A DNA stretch of 64,000 nt, from positions 8,840 through 72,839 of the forward strand of contig CAYOMD010000010.1 in the NCBI GenBank assembly GCA_964404985.1. The letters run 5' to 3'. This document shows positions 15,494-24,606 of this stretch, piece by piece (position 1 is the first letter of the stretch; every line of letters starts with the position of its first letter). The stretch comes from Hankyongella sp964404985 (GTDB lineage: Bacteria > Pseudomonadota > Alphaproteobacteria > Sphingomonadales > Sphingomonadaceae). Both the position numbers and the translations under genes were made by a program. The notes under the pieces are model-generated. The model worked only from the letters and a program-made list of their open reading frames with translations, was not told where the DNA came from and made no database searches.

Positions 15494-16980
15494 CGCGCCT
15501 CGAACTGGTCAGCCACATAGCGGTCAAGCAGACGCACGCCGTAGCCGGTCGCCCCCTTCTCCCACAGAGCACCGTCCTTCTCCGCCCAGACGGTGCCGGC
15601 GATATCGAGGTGCGCCCATTTCACGCCCTCATGCACGAAGCGCTTGAGGTACTGCGCGGCGGTAATGGAGCCTGCCTCACGCGGGCCGACATTTTTCATG
15701 TCTGCAATCTGGGAGGCAATCAACTTGTCGTAGGCCTCGCCGAGCGGGAAGCGCCACAGCTTGTCACCGGTCGCAAAGCCGGCGGTCACCAGATCGCGGG
15801 CGAGTTCATCATCATTGGCAAACAGCCCGGCAAAATCATGCCCCAGCGAGACGATCATCGCGCCGGTCAAGGTCGCGAGATCCAGCATGACGGCGGGTTT
15901 GTAGCGGTTCTGCGCATAGGTCATGACGTCACACAGTACCAGCCGGCCTTCCGCATCGGTGTTGATCACCTCGATTGTTTGCCCCGAGAGGCTGGTGACC
16001 ACGTCGCCAGGACGCTGGGCCGTACCGGAGGGCATGTTCTCGACCAGACCGCACAGGCCGATGACCCGGGCCTTCGCCTTGCGCCCGGCTAGTGCGCGCA
16101 TCGCACCGGCAACAGCGCCAGCACCACCCATATCCCACTTCATCTGTTCCATGCCGGCAGCCGGCTTGATCGAGATGCCGCCGGTATCGAAGGTCACGCC
16201 CTTGCCGATCAGCACCAGCGGGGTGGCGTCCGGCTGGTGCAGTCCGTCCCACTCCATAATCAGGACGCGGGCCGGCCGAACAGAGCCTTGCGCCACGCCC
16301 AGAAGCGCACCGAACCCCAGTTCCTGCAGCCGGTTCTCGTCCAGGATTTCCAGACGCACCCCGAGGTCAGCCAGCGGCATGCAGCGCTCGACGAAGGACT
16401 CCGGGTAGAGGATGTTTGCAGGCTCGGACACCAGGTCCCGGGTGAAGAATACCCCGTCGGCCACTGCTGTGAGGCGTTTATGCTCCTGCTCCGCCGCCGC
16501 CGGCGCTCGGGTCTGGATGGTCACGGACTCGAGCGACGGCTTTTTGGTGGCCGGCTCCTTGGTGCGGTAGCGGTCAAAGCGATAGCTGCGCAGGCGATAC
16601 CCGAAGGCGATACATGCCGCGAACTTGCCGGCCGCATCATCCGCGCCCGGTGTCCCGATGATGGTCAGGGCGGTTTCGCCAGACGTATTCAGGCGCGCTG
16701 CCAATGCGCCGCCGACCCGCTCGCAGACCCCGACATCGATCTTGGCAGCATCGCCCACCCCGACCAGGATAACCCGGCTCACGTCACCATAGGCCGGTGC
16801 AAGCAGCTCCAGGGTCTCAGCCGTCTCGCCGCGGAAGCGGCTTGCGTTGCGTGCCCGCGCTGCGGCCTCGCTCAGGGCGGCAGGCAGCCCTTCTGCCAGA
16901 ATGCGACCGTCGCTCGCGCAGAGCAGGGCAACAGTGCCGGACTCGGCGACAGCGGGGGCGGAATAACGGAACGTAAGCAT
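15490..16980 (-). CDS. pepA: leucyl aminopeptidase (M17)
   Basis: PepA is a cytoplasmic two-metal aminopeptidase that removes N-terminal residues; in some bacteria it also binds DNA. The 496-residue protein has an N-terminal macro-like domain and a C-terminal peptidase domain. The M17 signature NTDAEGRLVLCD is complete. The metal and catalytic Lys segment is VLIGKGVTFDTGGISIKP, followed by MKWDMGGAGAV. The gene is divergent from lptD across a 228-bp gap (16981-17208) that must hold both promoters; I see no clear operator there. Confidence 0.97.
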   Translation of the reverse strand: MLTFRYSAPAVAESGTVALLCASDGRILAEGLPAALSEAAARARNASRFRGETAETLELLAPAYGDVSRVILVGVGDAAKIDVGVCERVGGALAARLNTSGETALTIIGTPGADDAAGKFAACIAFGYRLRSYRFDRYRTKEPATKKPSLESVTIQTRAPAAAEQEHKRLTAVADGVFFTRDLVSEPANILYPESFVERCMPLADLGVRLEILDENRLQELGFGALLGVAQGSVRPARVLIMEWDGLHQPDATPLVLIGKGVTFDTGGISIKPAAGMEQMKWDMGGAGAVAGAMRALAGRKAKARVIGLCGLVENMPSGTAQRPGDVVTSLSGQTIEVINTDAEGRLVLCDVMTYAQNRYKPAVMLDLATLTGAMIVSLGHDFAGLFANDDELARDLVTAGFATGDKLWRFPLGEAYDKLIASQIADMKNVGPREAGSITAAQYLKRFVHEGVKWAHLDIAGTVWAEKDGALWEKGATGYGVRLLDRYVADQFEAR

Positions 16981-17208
16981 GAAACCCTATCGTGACTGGC
17001 CGCTCAGCAGCGGATGAGACTGGACCCCGCAAAAGTGCGTGGTAGCTTTCAACATAGCATTGGCGCTTGCACCCGCAACACCCCCTTGCGCACGATAATC
17101 ATGCCATCAATGCTGAGGCGCTTGATCCCGATTGTGGGTCGCATTTAAGGCGATATGCACTAAAAGCATCAGAACAGGCCACATTCGGCATGGCGGGAGA
17201 CATCAGGC

Positions 17209-19398
17209 TTGCAGCGCTTCTGGACGACCACAGCAATAGCGCTCGCACTGGGCTGCGCGCAGGCACAGGCACAAGAGGCAGGTACTGCGGATAGTCCGCC
17301 GATCAGCTTCGAGGCCGACAGCCTGGACTATAACGACACCAGCGAAATCGTGACCGCGCGCGGCAACGTGATGGCCGCGCGCAACGGCTACCGGTTGCAG
17401 GCGGACGAGGTGATCTACAATCGCACCAGCGGTAGCGTGGAGGCGCGTGGTAACGTCCGGATGTGGGACCCTGAGGGCAATCTCGCGCGGGCCGAGCGGG
17501 CCGAGCTGACCGACACCTTGAAGGACGGCGTTGTCTACAATCTGCTGCTGATGCTCGATGAAGGCACCCGGCTGGCGGCGGGTAGCGGCCTGCGTGCCGA
17601 CCCGATCAATCGCTTCGAGCGGGTGGTCTATTCGCCTTGCGCGATCTGTGTCGATGAGTCAGGCGAGCAGCCGCCGGTCTGGCGCATCAAGGCGCGCCGT
17701 GTCACCTATGACGAAACCCGCAAGCGTTTCTACTTTGAAGGCGCACGGCTGGAGATGCTGGGTGTGCCGGTCCTGTTCACACCAGGGCTTTCGACACCGG
17801 CACCGGATGTGAAACGCGCAACCGGTCTGCTCGGCCCGAACTTCTACACGGATGCAGAACTCGGGGTCGGCTTCGATCTGCCGGTGTTCATTGCGCTGTC
17901 GCCCCAGCGTGACCTGACCGTGACGCCAACTTTCTATTCCGGCGTTACCCCTCTCCTAGGACTAGAATATCGCGAGCAGGTCTCGACCGGCGTACTAACC
18001 CTGGGTGGTACCGCCACCTATACCGCACAGCGCGATGCATTCGGCAACCGCAGCGGCGGCAATGAGTTGCGCGGCTATGTCTATTACGGCGGCTTGCTGC
18101 AACATGCACCACGCTGGCGCTCGACCATCAGCGGCAGCGTCTCGACCGACGACACCTTCCTGCGCCGCTACAACATCAATGAAGACGATACGCTGCGCAG
18201 CAACTACCGACTCGAATATTTCGGCGACCGCAGCTATTTCTCGGCCAACCTCTGGGGCTTCCAGGGCCTGCGCCTGACCGACCAGCAGGGGCTGATCCCC
18301 TTCGTCCTGCCGCAGCTGGATTATCGCTGGGCGAGCACACCGGACCCAGACTGGGGGCAGGTCAGCGTGCGGGCGAACACCCTCTCGATCTTCCGGTCTG
18401 ACGGCGGTGACACCAACCGTGGCTCTCTGAGTGTGCAATGGCGGCAGACCCGCTATGGCACCTGGGGTCAGGTGTGGACGAACACTGCGCTTGGCCGGGG
18501 CGATGTGTATTCCAATACCCGCGGTGACCGTCTGAGTGTGCGCCCGGAAGATACGGGCGAGACCGGATGGTTCGGTCGTGTTCTTCCGACGCTGGCCTCA
18601 ACCTTGTCTTTGCCGCTCGCCGGACCGGCACTCGGCGGCGTCCAGACGGTCGAGCCGATTGTGCAGCTGGTCGTGGCCCCAAACACCAACAATTCGCCTT
18701 TTCCCAATGAGGACAGTCGGGCCTTCGATCTGGATAGTATCAGCCTGTTTGAGATTGACCGTGCACCAGGGCTGGACCGGGTCGAGGGCGGCGGAAGAGT
18801 CACATACGGCCTGCGCTGGTCGCTCGATCAGCGGGACTGGCAGATACGCACGGAAGTCGGACAGAGCTATCGCCTGTACGGCGACTCTCCGTTCCTTGAC
18901 GGGACCGGGCTTCCCATTGGTCGCTCCGACATCGTCGGTCGCACCTCGCTGCGCTTCCGCGACTGGGTCGACCTGATCCACCGTTACCGGCTGGACCGCG
19001 ACAGCCTGGCCATCCGGCGAAACGAGATCGATCTGCGCTTTGGAACTGCCCGCACCTTCGGCACCATAGGCTATAGCAAACTCAACCGCGATATCCTGAA
19101 CAACGAGCTGGAGGATCGTGCGGAACTTCGCCTGTCCACTCGGGTGCAGATCGCAAAATACTGGTCCATGTTCTCCAGCAGCATTATCGACGTCACCCGG
19201 TCCGACGCCGTGACGATCCCGCAGCAGGATGGTTTTGCGCCGATTCGCCAGACCGGCGGTATTTCTTATGAGGACGAATGCTTTGCCTTCTCCTTGGGCG
19301 TGAAACGCAATTTCACGCAGGATCGGGATTTTCAGCGCGGCACCACGGTGCTTATCCGGCTTGCATTCAAAACTGTTGGCGGCTGGTCGCGGCAATAG
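17209..19398 (+). CDS. lptD: LPS-assembly protein LptD
   Basis: LptD is the outer-membrane beta barrel that inserts lipopolysaccharide with LptE. The 729-residue protein has a signal peptide ending CAQAQAQ, an N-terminal OstA/LptA-like jellyroll (ISFEADSLDYNDTSEIVTAR, residues about 30-130), and a long barrel region with alternating strands. The cysteine pair in YSPCAICVDESGEQP is the conserved one near the domain junction, and a single late cysteine (YEDECFAFSLG) could pair with it. The only possible start in frame is the TTG at 17209, because a stop occurs at 17161-17163 and no ATG or GTG intervenes; GGGAG lies just upstream. surA follows after 70 nt. Confidence 0.94.
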   Translation: MQRFWTTTAIALALGCAQAQAQEAGTADSPPISFEADSLDYNDTSEIVTARGNVMAARNGYRLQADEVIYNRTSGSVEARGNVRMWDPEGNLARAERAELTDTLKDGVVYNLLLMLDEGTRLAAGSGLRADPINRFERVVYSPCAICVDESGEQPPVWRIKARRVTYDETRKRFYFEGARLEMLGVPVLFTPGLSTPAPDVKRATGLLGPNFYTDAELGVGFDLPVFIALSPQRDLTVTPTFYSGVTPLLGLEYREQVSTGVLTLGGTATYTAQRDAFGNRSGGNELRGYVYYGGLLQHAPRWRSTISGSVSTDDTFLRRYNINEDDTLRSNYRLEYFGDRSYFSANLWGFQGLRLTDQQGLIPFVLPQLDYRWASTPDPDWGQVSVRANTLSIFRSDGGDTNRGSLSVQWRQTRYGTWGQVWTNTALGRGDVYSNTRGDRLSVRPEDTGETGWFGRVLPTLASTLSLPLAGPALGGVQTVEPIVQLVVAPNTNNSPFPNEDSRAFDLDSISLFEIDRAPGLDRVEGGGRVTYGLRWSLDQRDWQIRTEVGQSYRLYGDSPFLDGTGLPIGRSDIVGRTSLRFRDWVDLIHRYRLDRDSLAIRRNEIDLRFGTARTFGTIGYSKLNRDILNNELEDRAELRLSTRVQIAKYWSMFSSSIIDVTRSDAVTIPQQDGFAPIRQTGGISYEDECFAFSLGVKRNFTQDRDFQRGTTVLIRLAFKTVGGWSRQ

Positions 19399-19468
19399 CA
19401 CGGCAAGCTGCGCACCCCCTGAAGCTTGGCAGTTGATCAATACCCCGTCAGTCGGGTATCTGTGAGGC

Positions 19469-20791
19469 ATGATGAACAAAATGTTTCGCCGCACCACTGC
19501 GGCTCTGGCAATCGCAGCATTGCTGACCCCTGCCCTTGCTGTCGCTCAGTCCGCCAATCCGGCTGGTCTCAACGTTCGCGACTTTCAGGTCCTCACCAAG
19601 CCAGACCCACAAATTCGCAAGGCAACAGCAATCGTCAACGGTGCCGTGATCACAGATCTCGACATCGACCAGCGCCTGGCCCTTGCGGTGGTCGCCTCCG
19701 GTGGCCGGATCGGCCAGCAGGAGCGTGAGCAGCTGCGCATTCAGGTTCTGCGCAACCTGATCGACGAGAAACTGCAGATCGCCGAGGCGCGCGAGCAGGA
19801 AATCACCGTGGAGGAAGGTCAGGTCGAGGGAGCCTTTGCCCGGGTTGCCAAGAACTTCGGGCGATCCTCCGAGGCTTTTGCCCGCTACCTCAAGGATATC
19901 GGCACCTCTGCGCAAAGCCTGCGCGACCAGATTCGCGCGGAAGTCGCCTGGAGCCAGCTGATGCGGCGGCGCGTCGAACCCTTCGTCAACGTTGGCGACG
20001 ACGAAGTCAAAGCCGCGATGGACCGGATGGAGGCCTCAAAAGGGCAGCAGGAATATCGCCTGGGTGAAATCTTCATCGCGGCCTCACCCGAGCAGCTTGA
20101 GCGCGCGCGCACAACCGCCAACCGTATTGTCGAGCAAATCCGCAATGGTGCATCCTTCGTCGCCTATGCCCGGCAGTATTCGGAAGCCTCGACCGCCGCA
20201 GTCGGTGGTGACATGGGGTGGGTTATGAGCAGTCAGCTCAGCCCGGCACTGCGTACCGTTGCCGACAGCTTGCCCAAAGGGCAGATCAGCGATCCCCTGG
20301 AGATTGCTGGCGGTATTACCGTGCTGGCCAAGGTGGACCAGCGCGAAGTGATGGGCGCCGACCCGAAAGACGCCGTGATCACCGCAAAGCAGATTTCCGT
20401 GCCTGTTGACGAGTCGCTGCCGGAGGCGGACCGACGCGCCGCCGTCGAGCGTATTCACAAGGCAACACGGGATTTCGGCGGCTGCGGCCGCGCCGAGGCT
20501 CTCGCCACCGAGCTTGGCGGGGGTGTAACCAATATCGACCCTCAGCCGCTTGGCCAGTTTTCAGAGGGCCTGCAGCCGCTGCTGGCCCAGCTTCAGATCG
20601 GCCAGGCAACCCCGGTGTTCGGCACCCAGAAGGATGCCCGTGTTCTGGTGCTATGCGGGCGCGACGAGCCGGAGAGCAAGGGGCCGTCCTTCGACCAGAT
20701 CTATGCCCAGATGAACGAGGAGCGCGTCTCGCTCATGGCGCGGCGCTACCTGCGCGATCTGCGGCGTGACGCGATTGTCGACTATCGCTGA
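19469..20791 (+). CDS. surA: periplasmic chaperone and peptidylprolyl isomerase SurA
   Basis: SurA escorts unfolded outer-membrane proteins such as LptD through the periplasm. The 440-residue product has a signal peptide (cleavage near ALAVAQS), a SurA N-terminal domain (AIVNGAVITDLDIDQRLALAVV), and a parvulin domain starting near EYRLGEIFIAASPEQ and ending FGTQ. A second, weaker parvulin-like segment begins near AKQISVPVDESL and ends with VLVLCGRDEP. There are three possible start ATGs (19469, 19472, 19481); the signal peptide works with each. It lies directly after lptD, its client, and overlaps pdxA by 26 nt. Confidence 0.94.
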   Translation: MMNKMFRRTTAALAIAALLTPALAVAQSANPAGLNVRDFQVLTKPDPQIRKATAIVNGAVITDLDIDQRLALAVVASGGRIGQQEREQLRIQVLRNLIDEKLQIAEAREQEITVEEGQVEGAFARVAKNFGRSSEAFARYLKDIGTSAQSLRDQIRAEVAWSQLMRRRVEPFVNVGDDEVKAAMDRMEASKGQQEYRLGEIFIAASPEQLERARTTANRIVEQIRNGASFVAYARQYSEASTAAVGGDMGWVMSSQLSPALRTVADSLPKGQISDPLEIAGGITVLAKVDQREVMGADPKDAVITAKQISVPVDESLPEADRRAAVERIHKATRDFGGCGRAEALATELGGGVTNIDPQPLGQFSEGLQPLLAQLQIGQATPVFGTQKDARVLVLCGRDEPESKGPSFDQIYAQMNEERVSLMARRYLRDLRRDAIVDYR

Positions 20792-21695
20792 CACCCCGCG
20801 TATCGCGGCAACCCTCGGCGATCCGGCAGGCATCGGCCCGGAAGTTCTGAAAGCGGCGGTGCAACAGGTCCCGATTGCCGTGATCGGGCCGGACTCCTGG
20901 CGCAGTCACTTCCCGGAGGGCACAGCCTGGCATGCAACGCCAGAGCACGGGCCGGTAACGCCGGGCGTGCCAAGCACCGCCAGTGCACGCATTGCCTATG
21001 ATTGTCTGGAGATCGCCACCAGTCTGACAGCCCGTGGGGAGATCGATGCGCTGGTGACGGCACCGGTCTCGAAAGCCAATCTCTATCCGTTGGGTTTTGT
21101 TTGGCCGGGCCAGACCGAATATCTCGCGCACCGTGCCGGCGTCCAGGATTTTGCCATGATGCTGGCTGGCCCTTCACTTAGGACTGTGCCGGTCACGATC
21201 CATATCCCCCTGTCTGAAGTGCCCCAGCAATTGACCCCTGCCCTGCTGGCCCGGAGGCTACGGGTGACACACGCCGCGATGATCCGCGATTTTGCGATTG
21301 CCTCCCCCCGGATTGCCGTGGCCGGCCTCAATCCCCATGCCGGCGAAGGCGGCGCGCTCGGCGCAGAGGAGCAAACCATCATCGCACCGGTCCTGGAAGC
21401 CTTACGGGCGGAGGGGATGACTCTCATCGGGCCGCTGAGCGCCGATACGATGTTCCATGCCCATGCGCGCGCGCGCTACGACGTCGCGTTGTGCATGTAC
21501 CACGACCAAGCGCTGATCCCGATCAAGACCCTCGATTTCGATGAAGGCGTCAACCTGACCCTTGGCCTGCCCTATGTGCGGGTCAGCCCGGACCATGGCA
21601 CTGCCTTCGATATCGCCGGACGCGGCCTGGCCCGCCCGGACGCCATGATCGCCGCTGTGCGCATGGCGCAGAACTGTATCGTCAACCGGGCATGA
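20766..21695 (+). CDS. pdxA: 4-hydroxythreonine-4-phosphate dehydrogenase
   Basis: PdxA oxidises 4-phosphohydroxy-L-threonine in DXP-dependent pyridoxal phosphate synthesis. The 309-residue protein shows ATLGDPAGIGPEV, ALVTAPVSKA, the metal-binding histidines in GLNPHAGEGG and YHDQALIPIKTL, and the C-terminal SPDHGTAFDIAG. The GTG at 20766 is taken as the start; it lies inside the end of surA, and no ATG is available before the first conserved motif. The stop overlaps the rsmA start by 4 nt, forming surA-pdxA-rsmA. pdxH at 54536 completes the same vitamin pathway elsewhere in the window. Confidence 0.95.
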   Translation: MTRLSTIADTPRIAATLGDPAGIGPEVLKAAVQQVPIAVIGPDSWRSHFPEGTAWHATPEHGPVTPGVPSTASARIAYDCLEIATSLTARGEIDALVTAPVSKANLYPLGFVWPGQTEYLAHRAGVQDFAMMLAGPSLRTVPVTIHIPLSEVPQQLTPALLARRLRVTHAAMIRDFAIASPRIAVAGLNPHAGEGGALGAEEQTIIAPVLEALRAEGMTLIGPLSADTMFHAHARARYDVALCMYHDQALIPIKTLDFDEGVNLTLGLPYVRVSPDHGTAFDIAGRGLARPDAMIAAVRMAQNCIVNRA

Positions 21696-22549
21696 CCCTC
21701 GATCTGCCGCCGTTGAGGGCTGTCATCGAGGCGCATGGTCTCTGGGCGCGCAAGGCGCTCGGCCAGAACTTCATCCTGGATCAGAACCTGCTGCGTCGCA
21801 TTGTCAGCGCTGCCGGGCCGCTGGGCGGCGCAAACGTCTATGAGGTCGGGCCGGGGCCGGGCGGCCTTACCCGCGCTATCCTGGGGGCCGGAGCCGCCCA
21901 AGTCGTCGCGGTCGAGGCTGATCCGCGTTGTCATGAGGCACTAGCCAGCCTTGTTGAGGCTGCGCAGGGGCGGCTGGCGCTGGTTCAGGGCGATGCGCTG
22001 GCCTTTGATGCACAGTCGGCATTCGCCGGGGCACAGGCGCATATCATCGCCAACCTGCCCTACAACATTGCCACACCACTCCTGGTCGGCTGGCTGACCG
22101 TTGACCCCTGGCCACCCTGGTGGGCCAGCCTGACCCTGATGTTCCAGAAGGAAGTGGCAGAGCGTATCGTTGCGGCCCCAGATACCGAGGCCTATGGGCG
22201 GCTGGCGGTGCTGGCGCAGTGGCGCGCGCAGGCGAAGATCGCCCTGACCGTCCCGCGCCAGGCCTTTGTCCCGCCGCCGAATGTCACCTCGGCTGTTGTG
22301 CATATTCGCCCCACCCAGCCCATCGGTGAAATCCGGGTGGCGACGCTTGAGCGCCTGACAGAGGCCGCGTTCGGGCAGCGCCGCAAGATGCTGCGCAGCT
22401 CCCTGAAGCGCTTCACGCCGGAGCCGGAAACCCTCCTGGATAAGGCCGGGATTGACAGTGCACGCCGCGCAGAAACGCTGAGCATTGCCGAGTTTGTCAC
22501 GCTGGCAAGGGTCGCCGAGTCAGGTCATGTCAATTTATCCAACCTCTGA
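21692..22549 (+). CDS. rsmA: 16S rRNA dimethyladenosine transferase
   Basis: RsmA (KsgA) dimethylates two adjacent adenosines in helix 45 of 16S rRNA late in 30S assembly. The 285-residue protein has KALGQNFILDQNLLRRIV, the SAM-binding EVGPGPGGLTRAIL, the catalytic ANLPYNIATPLL, and the C-terminal FGQRRKMLRSSLK rRNA-contact region. Last gene of the lptD-surA-pdxA-rsmA run. It is convergent with a TPR gene. Confidence 0.96.
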   Translation: MTLDLPPLRAVIEAHGLWARKALGQNFILDQNLLRRIVSAAGPLGGANVYEVGPGPGGLTRAILGAGAAQVVAVEADPRCHEALASLVEAAQGRLALVQGDALAFDAQSAFAGAQAHIIANLPYNIATPLLVGWLTVDPWPPWWASLTLMFQKEVAERIVAAPDTEAYGRLAVLAQWRAQAKIALTVPRQAFVPPPNVTSAVVHIRPTQPIGEIRVATLERLTEAAFGQRRKMLRSSLKRFTPEPETLLDKAGIDSARRAETLSIAEFVTLARVAESGHVNLSNL

Positions 22550-22552
22550 TGC

Positions 22553-22567
22553 CATCACGACGTGATG
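22553..22567. terminator. short perfect hairpin between convergent genes
   Basis: CATCACG-A-CGTGATG is a perfect 7-bp inverted repeat in the 39-nt gap between rsmA and the TPR gene. No run of T follows on either strand, so at best it is a weak bidirectional terminator. Confidence 0.35.
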
Positions 22568-22588
22568 CCATCAAAGCCAGAATAGGGT

Positions 22589-23071
22589 CTACCGCTTGAT
22601 TGATTTCGGTGCCAGCGCTGCACCTTTTTCGCGTGCTGCGGCGATCAGCGTGGAGATGCGACGGGCCGGCGCGCAATCGCTCTTGCATACCTTGCGGATG
22701 CGATCGAGGTTCACTTGAGCCTGCGGCAGTTTGCCCTTGCCGACCAGCCCGGCCGCCTGGGCCTCAAGCGCATCGAGGTTGTTCGGTTCGACCTCCAGCG
22801 CTTCGCGGTAGAAGCTCAGCGCCTTGCCCGGCAGGCCCAGTGACTCATAGACGCGACCGAGACCGATGTAGGCGGATACGTTTTTCGGGTCCGCCGCCAG
22901 CGCTGCCTCGTAAAGGTCTGCCGCTACAGTGGCTTGTCTGGCGCTCAATTGTGCATTGGCATCCTGCATCAGCCGCTGCGACTCTGCGTTGACCACCGTG
23001 GCACTCGCCTGGGCAAGGTTCGGCAGCACGAGAAGGGCAGCGGCGAGGAAAAGGCGTGAATGCGTGAACAT
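22589..23071 (-). CDS. exported tetratricopeptide-repeat protein
   Basis: A 160-residue protein with a signal peptide (MFTHSRLFLAAALLVLPNLAQA) followed by two to three TPR units. The clearest run from AADLYEAALAADPKNVSAYIGLGRVYESL to ALSFYREALEVEPNNLDALEAQA. TPR repeats bind other proteins, so it is probably a periplasmic or inner-membrane adaptor. No specific partner can be named. It lies 45 nt downstream of the methyltransferase gene on the same strand. Confidence 0.8.
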   Translation of the reverse strand: MFTHSRLFLAAALLVLPNLAQASATVVNAESQRLMQDANAQLSARQATVAADLYEAALAADPKNVSAYIGLGRVYESLGLPGKALSFYREALEVEPNNLDALEAQAAGLVGKGKLPQAQVNLDRIRKVCKSDCAPARRISTLIAAAREKGAALAPKSIKR

Positions 23072-23116
23072 AGGGTGATCCCGAAGCTGAAGCTCTGTGA
23101 CTCTGCAGAGTAGACA

Positions 23117-24376
23117 CTAACAAACCCTGTCGAAGGCCGCGATGAAAAAGCCGTCGCACCCCAGGCGGTTCGGCGTCAGGCAAAGGCAGTCCGCCGAAAG
23201 TGTGCTGCGCGCGCGCTCCGGCAGACCCAGAGTCGCCGGTTCAAGAGTGACCGGCTTGAGGGCTGGCACCTCTTGCAGCACACGGGCGACGACATCCTCC
23301 CCTTCCTGTGGCAACAGGGAGCAAACCCCATAAAGAACCCGTCCACCCGGGCGGACAAGGTGTGCCGCAGTCCGCAGCAGTGCGACCTGCACATTGACAG
23401 CGCACGCGATGTCCTCGGCCTGCACGCGCCATCGCGCCTCCGGATTGCGCCGCCAGGTTCCAGTGCCAGTGCACGGCGCATCGACAGCAACCACATCGGC
23501 CAGCCCTGCAACACCGTCGAGGGCTGCGACCTGTTGCTCGAATGTATGCGGGATAACACGTCGTTCAATGAAGCCTGCCCCTTCACGCTCGGCGCGCGGC
23601 CTCAGCCGCTCCAGGCGCTCGGCAGACGTGTCACAGGCGACCAACCGCCCATGCCCGGCCATCAGCATGGCAAAGCCCAGACTTTTGCCCCCGGCCCCTG
23701 CGCAAAGATCGACAACGGTCATGCCGGGCTCAACGCCAGCAGCGCGGCAGAAAATCTGGCTGGCCTCGTCCTGGACATCGACGAGACCTTCGATGAAGGC
23801 TGGCGTCGTCTCGATGCGCGCGCCAGACGGCAACCGTATCCCGAACGATGACAGCACGGACGGCTCAGCCGCCAGGCCATCTGCCTCGAGGCGTGTCAGC
23901 ACGCTTTCACGGGTCGTCTGCGCAATATTGACCCGCAGACAGAGCGCCGCACGCTCGCTTAGTGCTGCTCGCTCCTGTGCCGCTGTAGCACCCCATCGTC
24001 TCTCCCAGGCGTCACTCATGCACGGAGGGTCTAGCGGCACATCCTGCAGGAGATCGGCGTCTGCGCCCTCTGTCCCGAGCAATGCTGCCGGTGCATAGCC
24101 ATCGGCACCGAAATGCGCGGCAAGTTCCGATGCGTGTTGTTGCGCATAGGCCAGCAGCGCGATCCTCGGGGGATAATAGGCCGCACTGTAAGGCAGACGC
24201 CGCAGGACATCGAACAGCAAATCCCGGATCGCCTGCCGGTCACGCTTGCCGGCATAGCGACGCTGCGCGAAGTACCGGCTGGCCATCATATCCGCAGGCA
24301 AGCCATGCTCCTCGGCCGCCTTGAAGACATCGCCGAGCAATTCGATTACGGCCTGGGTCCGGGCGGCAGGCGTCAT
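23117..24376 (-). CDS. RsmB-like RNA m5C methyltransferase
   Basis: A 419-residue member of the RsmB/NOL1/NOP2/Sun family, which methylates cytosine-5 in rRNA. The N-terminal third is a NusB-like helical domain. The SAM-binding core has VVDLCAGAGGKSLGFAMLM. The two catalytic cysteines lie in DAPCTGTGTWRRNPEARW and YGVCSLLPQEGEDVV. The target is presumably C967 of 16S rRNA, but family members differ, so I give no symbol. Downstream of guaB on the same strand, separated from it by the bipartite hairpin element. Confidence 0.9.
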   Translation of the reverse strand: MTPAARTQAVIELLGDVFKAAEEHGLPADMMASRYFAQRRYAGKRDRQAIRDLLFDVLRRLPYSAAYYPPRIALLAYAQQHASELAAHFGADGYAPAALLGTEGADADLLQDVPLDPPCMSDAWERRWGATAAQERAALSERAALCLRVNIAQTTRESVLTRLEADGLAAEPSVLSSFGIRLPSGARIETTPAFIEGLVDVQDEASQIFCRAAGVEPGMTVVDLCAGAGGKSLGFAMLMAGHGRLVACDTSAERLERLRPRAEREGAGFIERRVIPHTFEQQVAALDGVAGLADVVAVDAPCTGTGTWRRNPEARWRVQAEDIACAVNVQVALLRTAAHLVRPGGRVLYGVCSLLPQEGEDVVARVLQEVPALKPVTLEPATLGLPERARSTLSADCLCLTPNRLGCDGFFIAAFDRVC

Positions 24377-24443
24377 GCAGGCATTCCATGCGAACCGGTG
24401 CGGGGCACTGGCAAAAAGTAAAAAGGAAAAACAGAATAAATAC

Positions 24444-24606
24444 TAGTGTCGTGGATTCGAAGTTCGCTTGATTGCTATATCGTGCGCGTAGGCGAACTTC
24501 GAATCCAAAACGACACGAGAAACAATGGGTTGCTAGTGTCCTAATCGAATCTGAAATCCGTCCTGCGCCTGATATCAAGGTGGCGGATTTCAGATTCGGG
24601 ACACTA
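24444..24606. repeat. bipartite hairpin element, copy 1
   Basis: Two hairpins with TA at their edges. Unit A (24446-24516, 71 bp): left arm 24446-24467, 24-nt loop, right arm 24492-24516; the arms pair perfectly except for an extra AAA in the right arm after the outer 7 bp. Unit B (24536-24604, 69 bp): left arm 24536-24560, 23-nt loop, right arm 24584-24604; the arms pair perfectly except for an extra TAAT in the left arm after the outer 6 bp. The bulges are on opposite sides, so the units are mirror images. The 19-nt spacer contains TGGGTTGCTA. The last TA (24605-24606) is part of the guaB stop codon. A second element of the same build is at 52634-52797. Confidence 0.85.

Noticed and set aside
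24444..24606. Integron attC sites as an explanation for the bulged hairpins
   Set aside because: attC sites also keep structure over sequence and have extrahelical bases, but the R boxes (RYYYAAC/GTTRRRY) are not present at the unit edges, and no integrase or cassette array is nearby.
24444..24606. A tRNA or tRNA fragment suggested by GGATTCGAA
   Set aside because: The rest of a T-arm, anticodon arm and acceptor stem cannot be built around it; it belongs to the hairpin stem.
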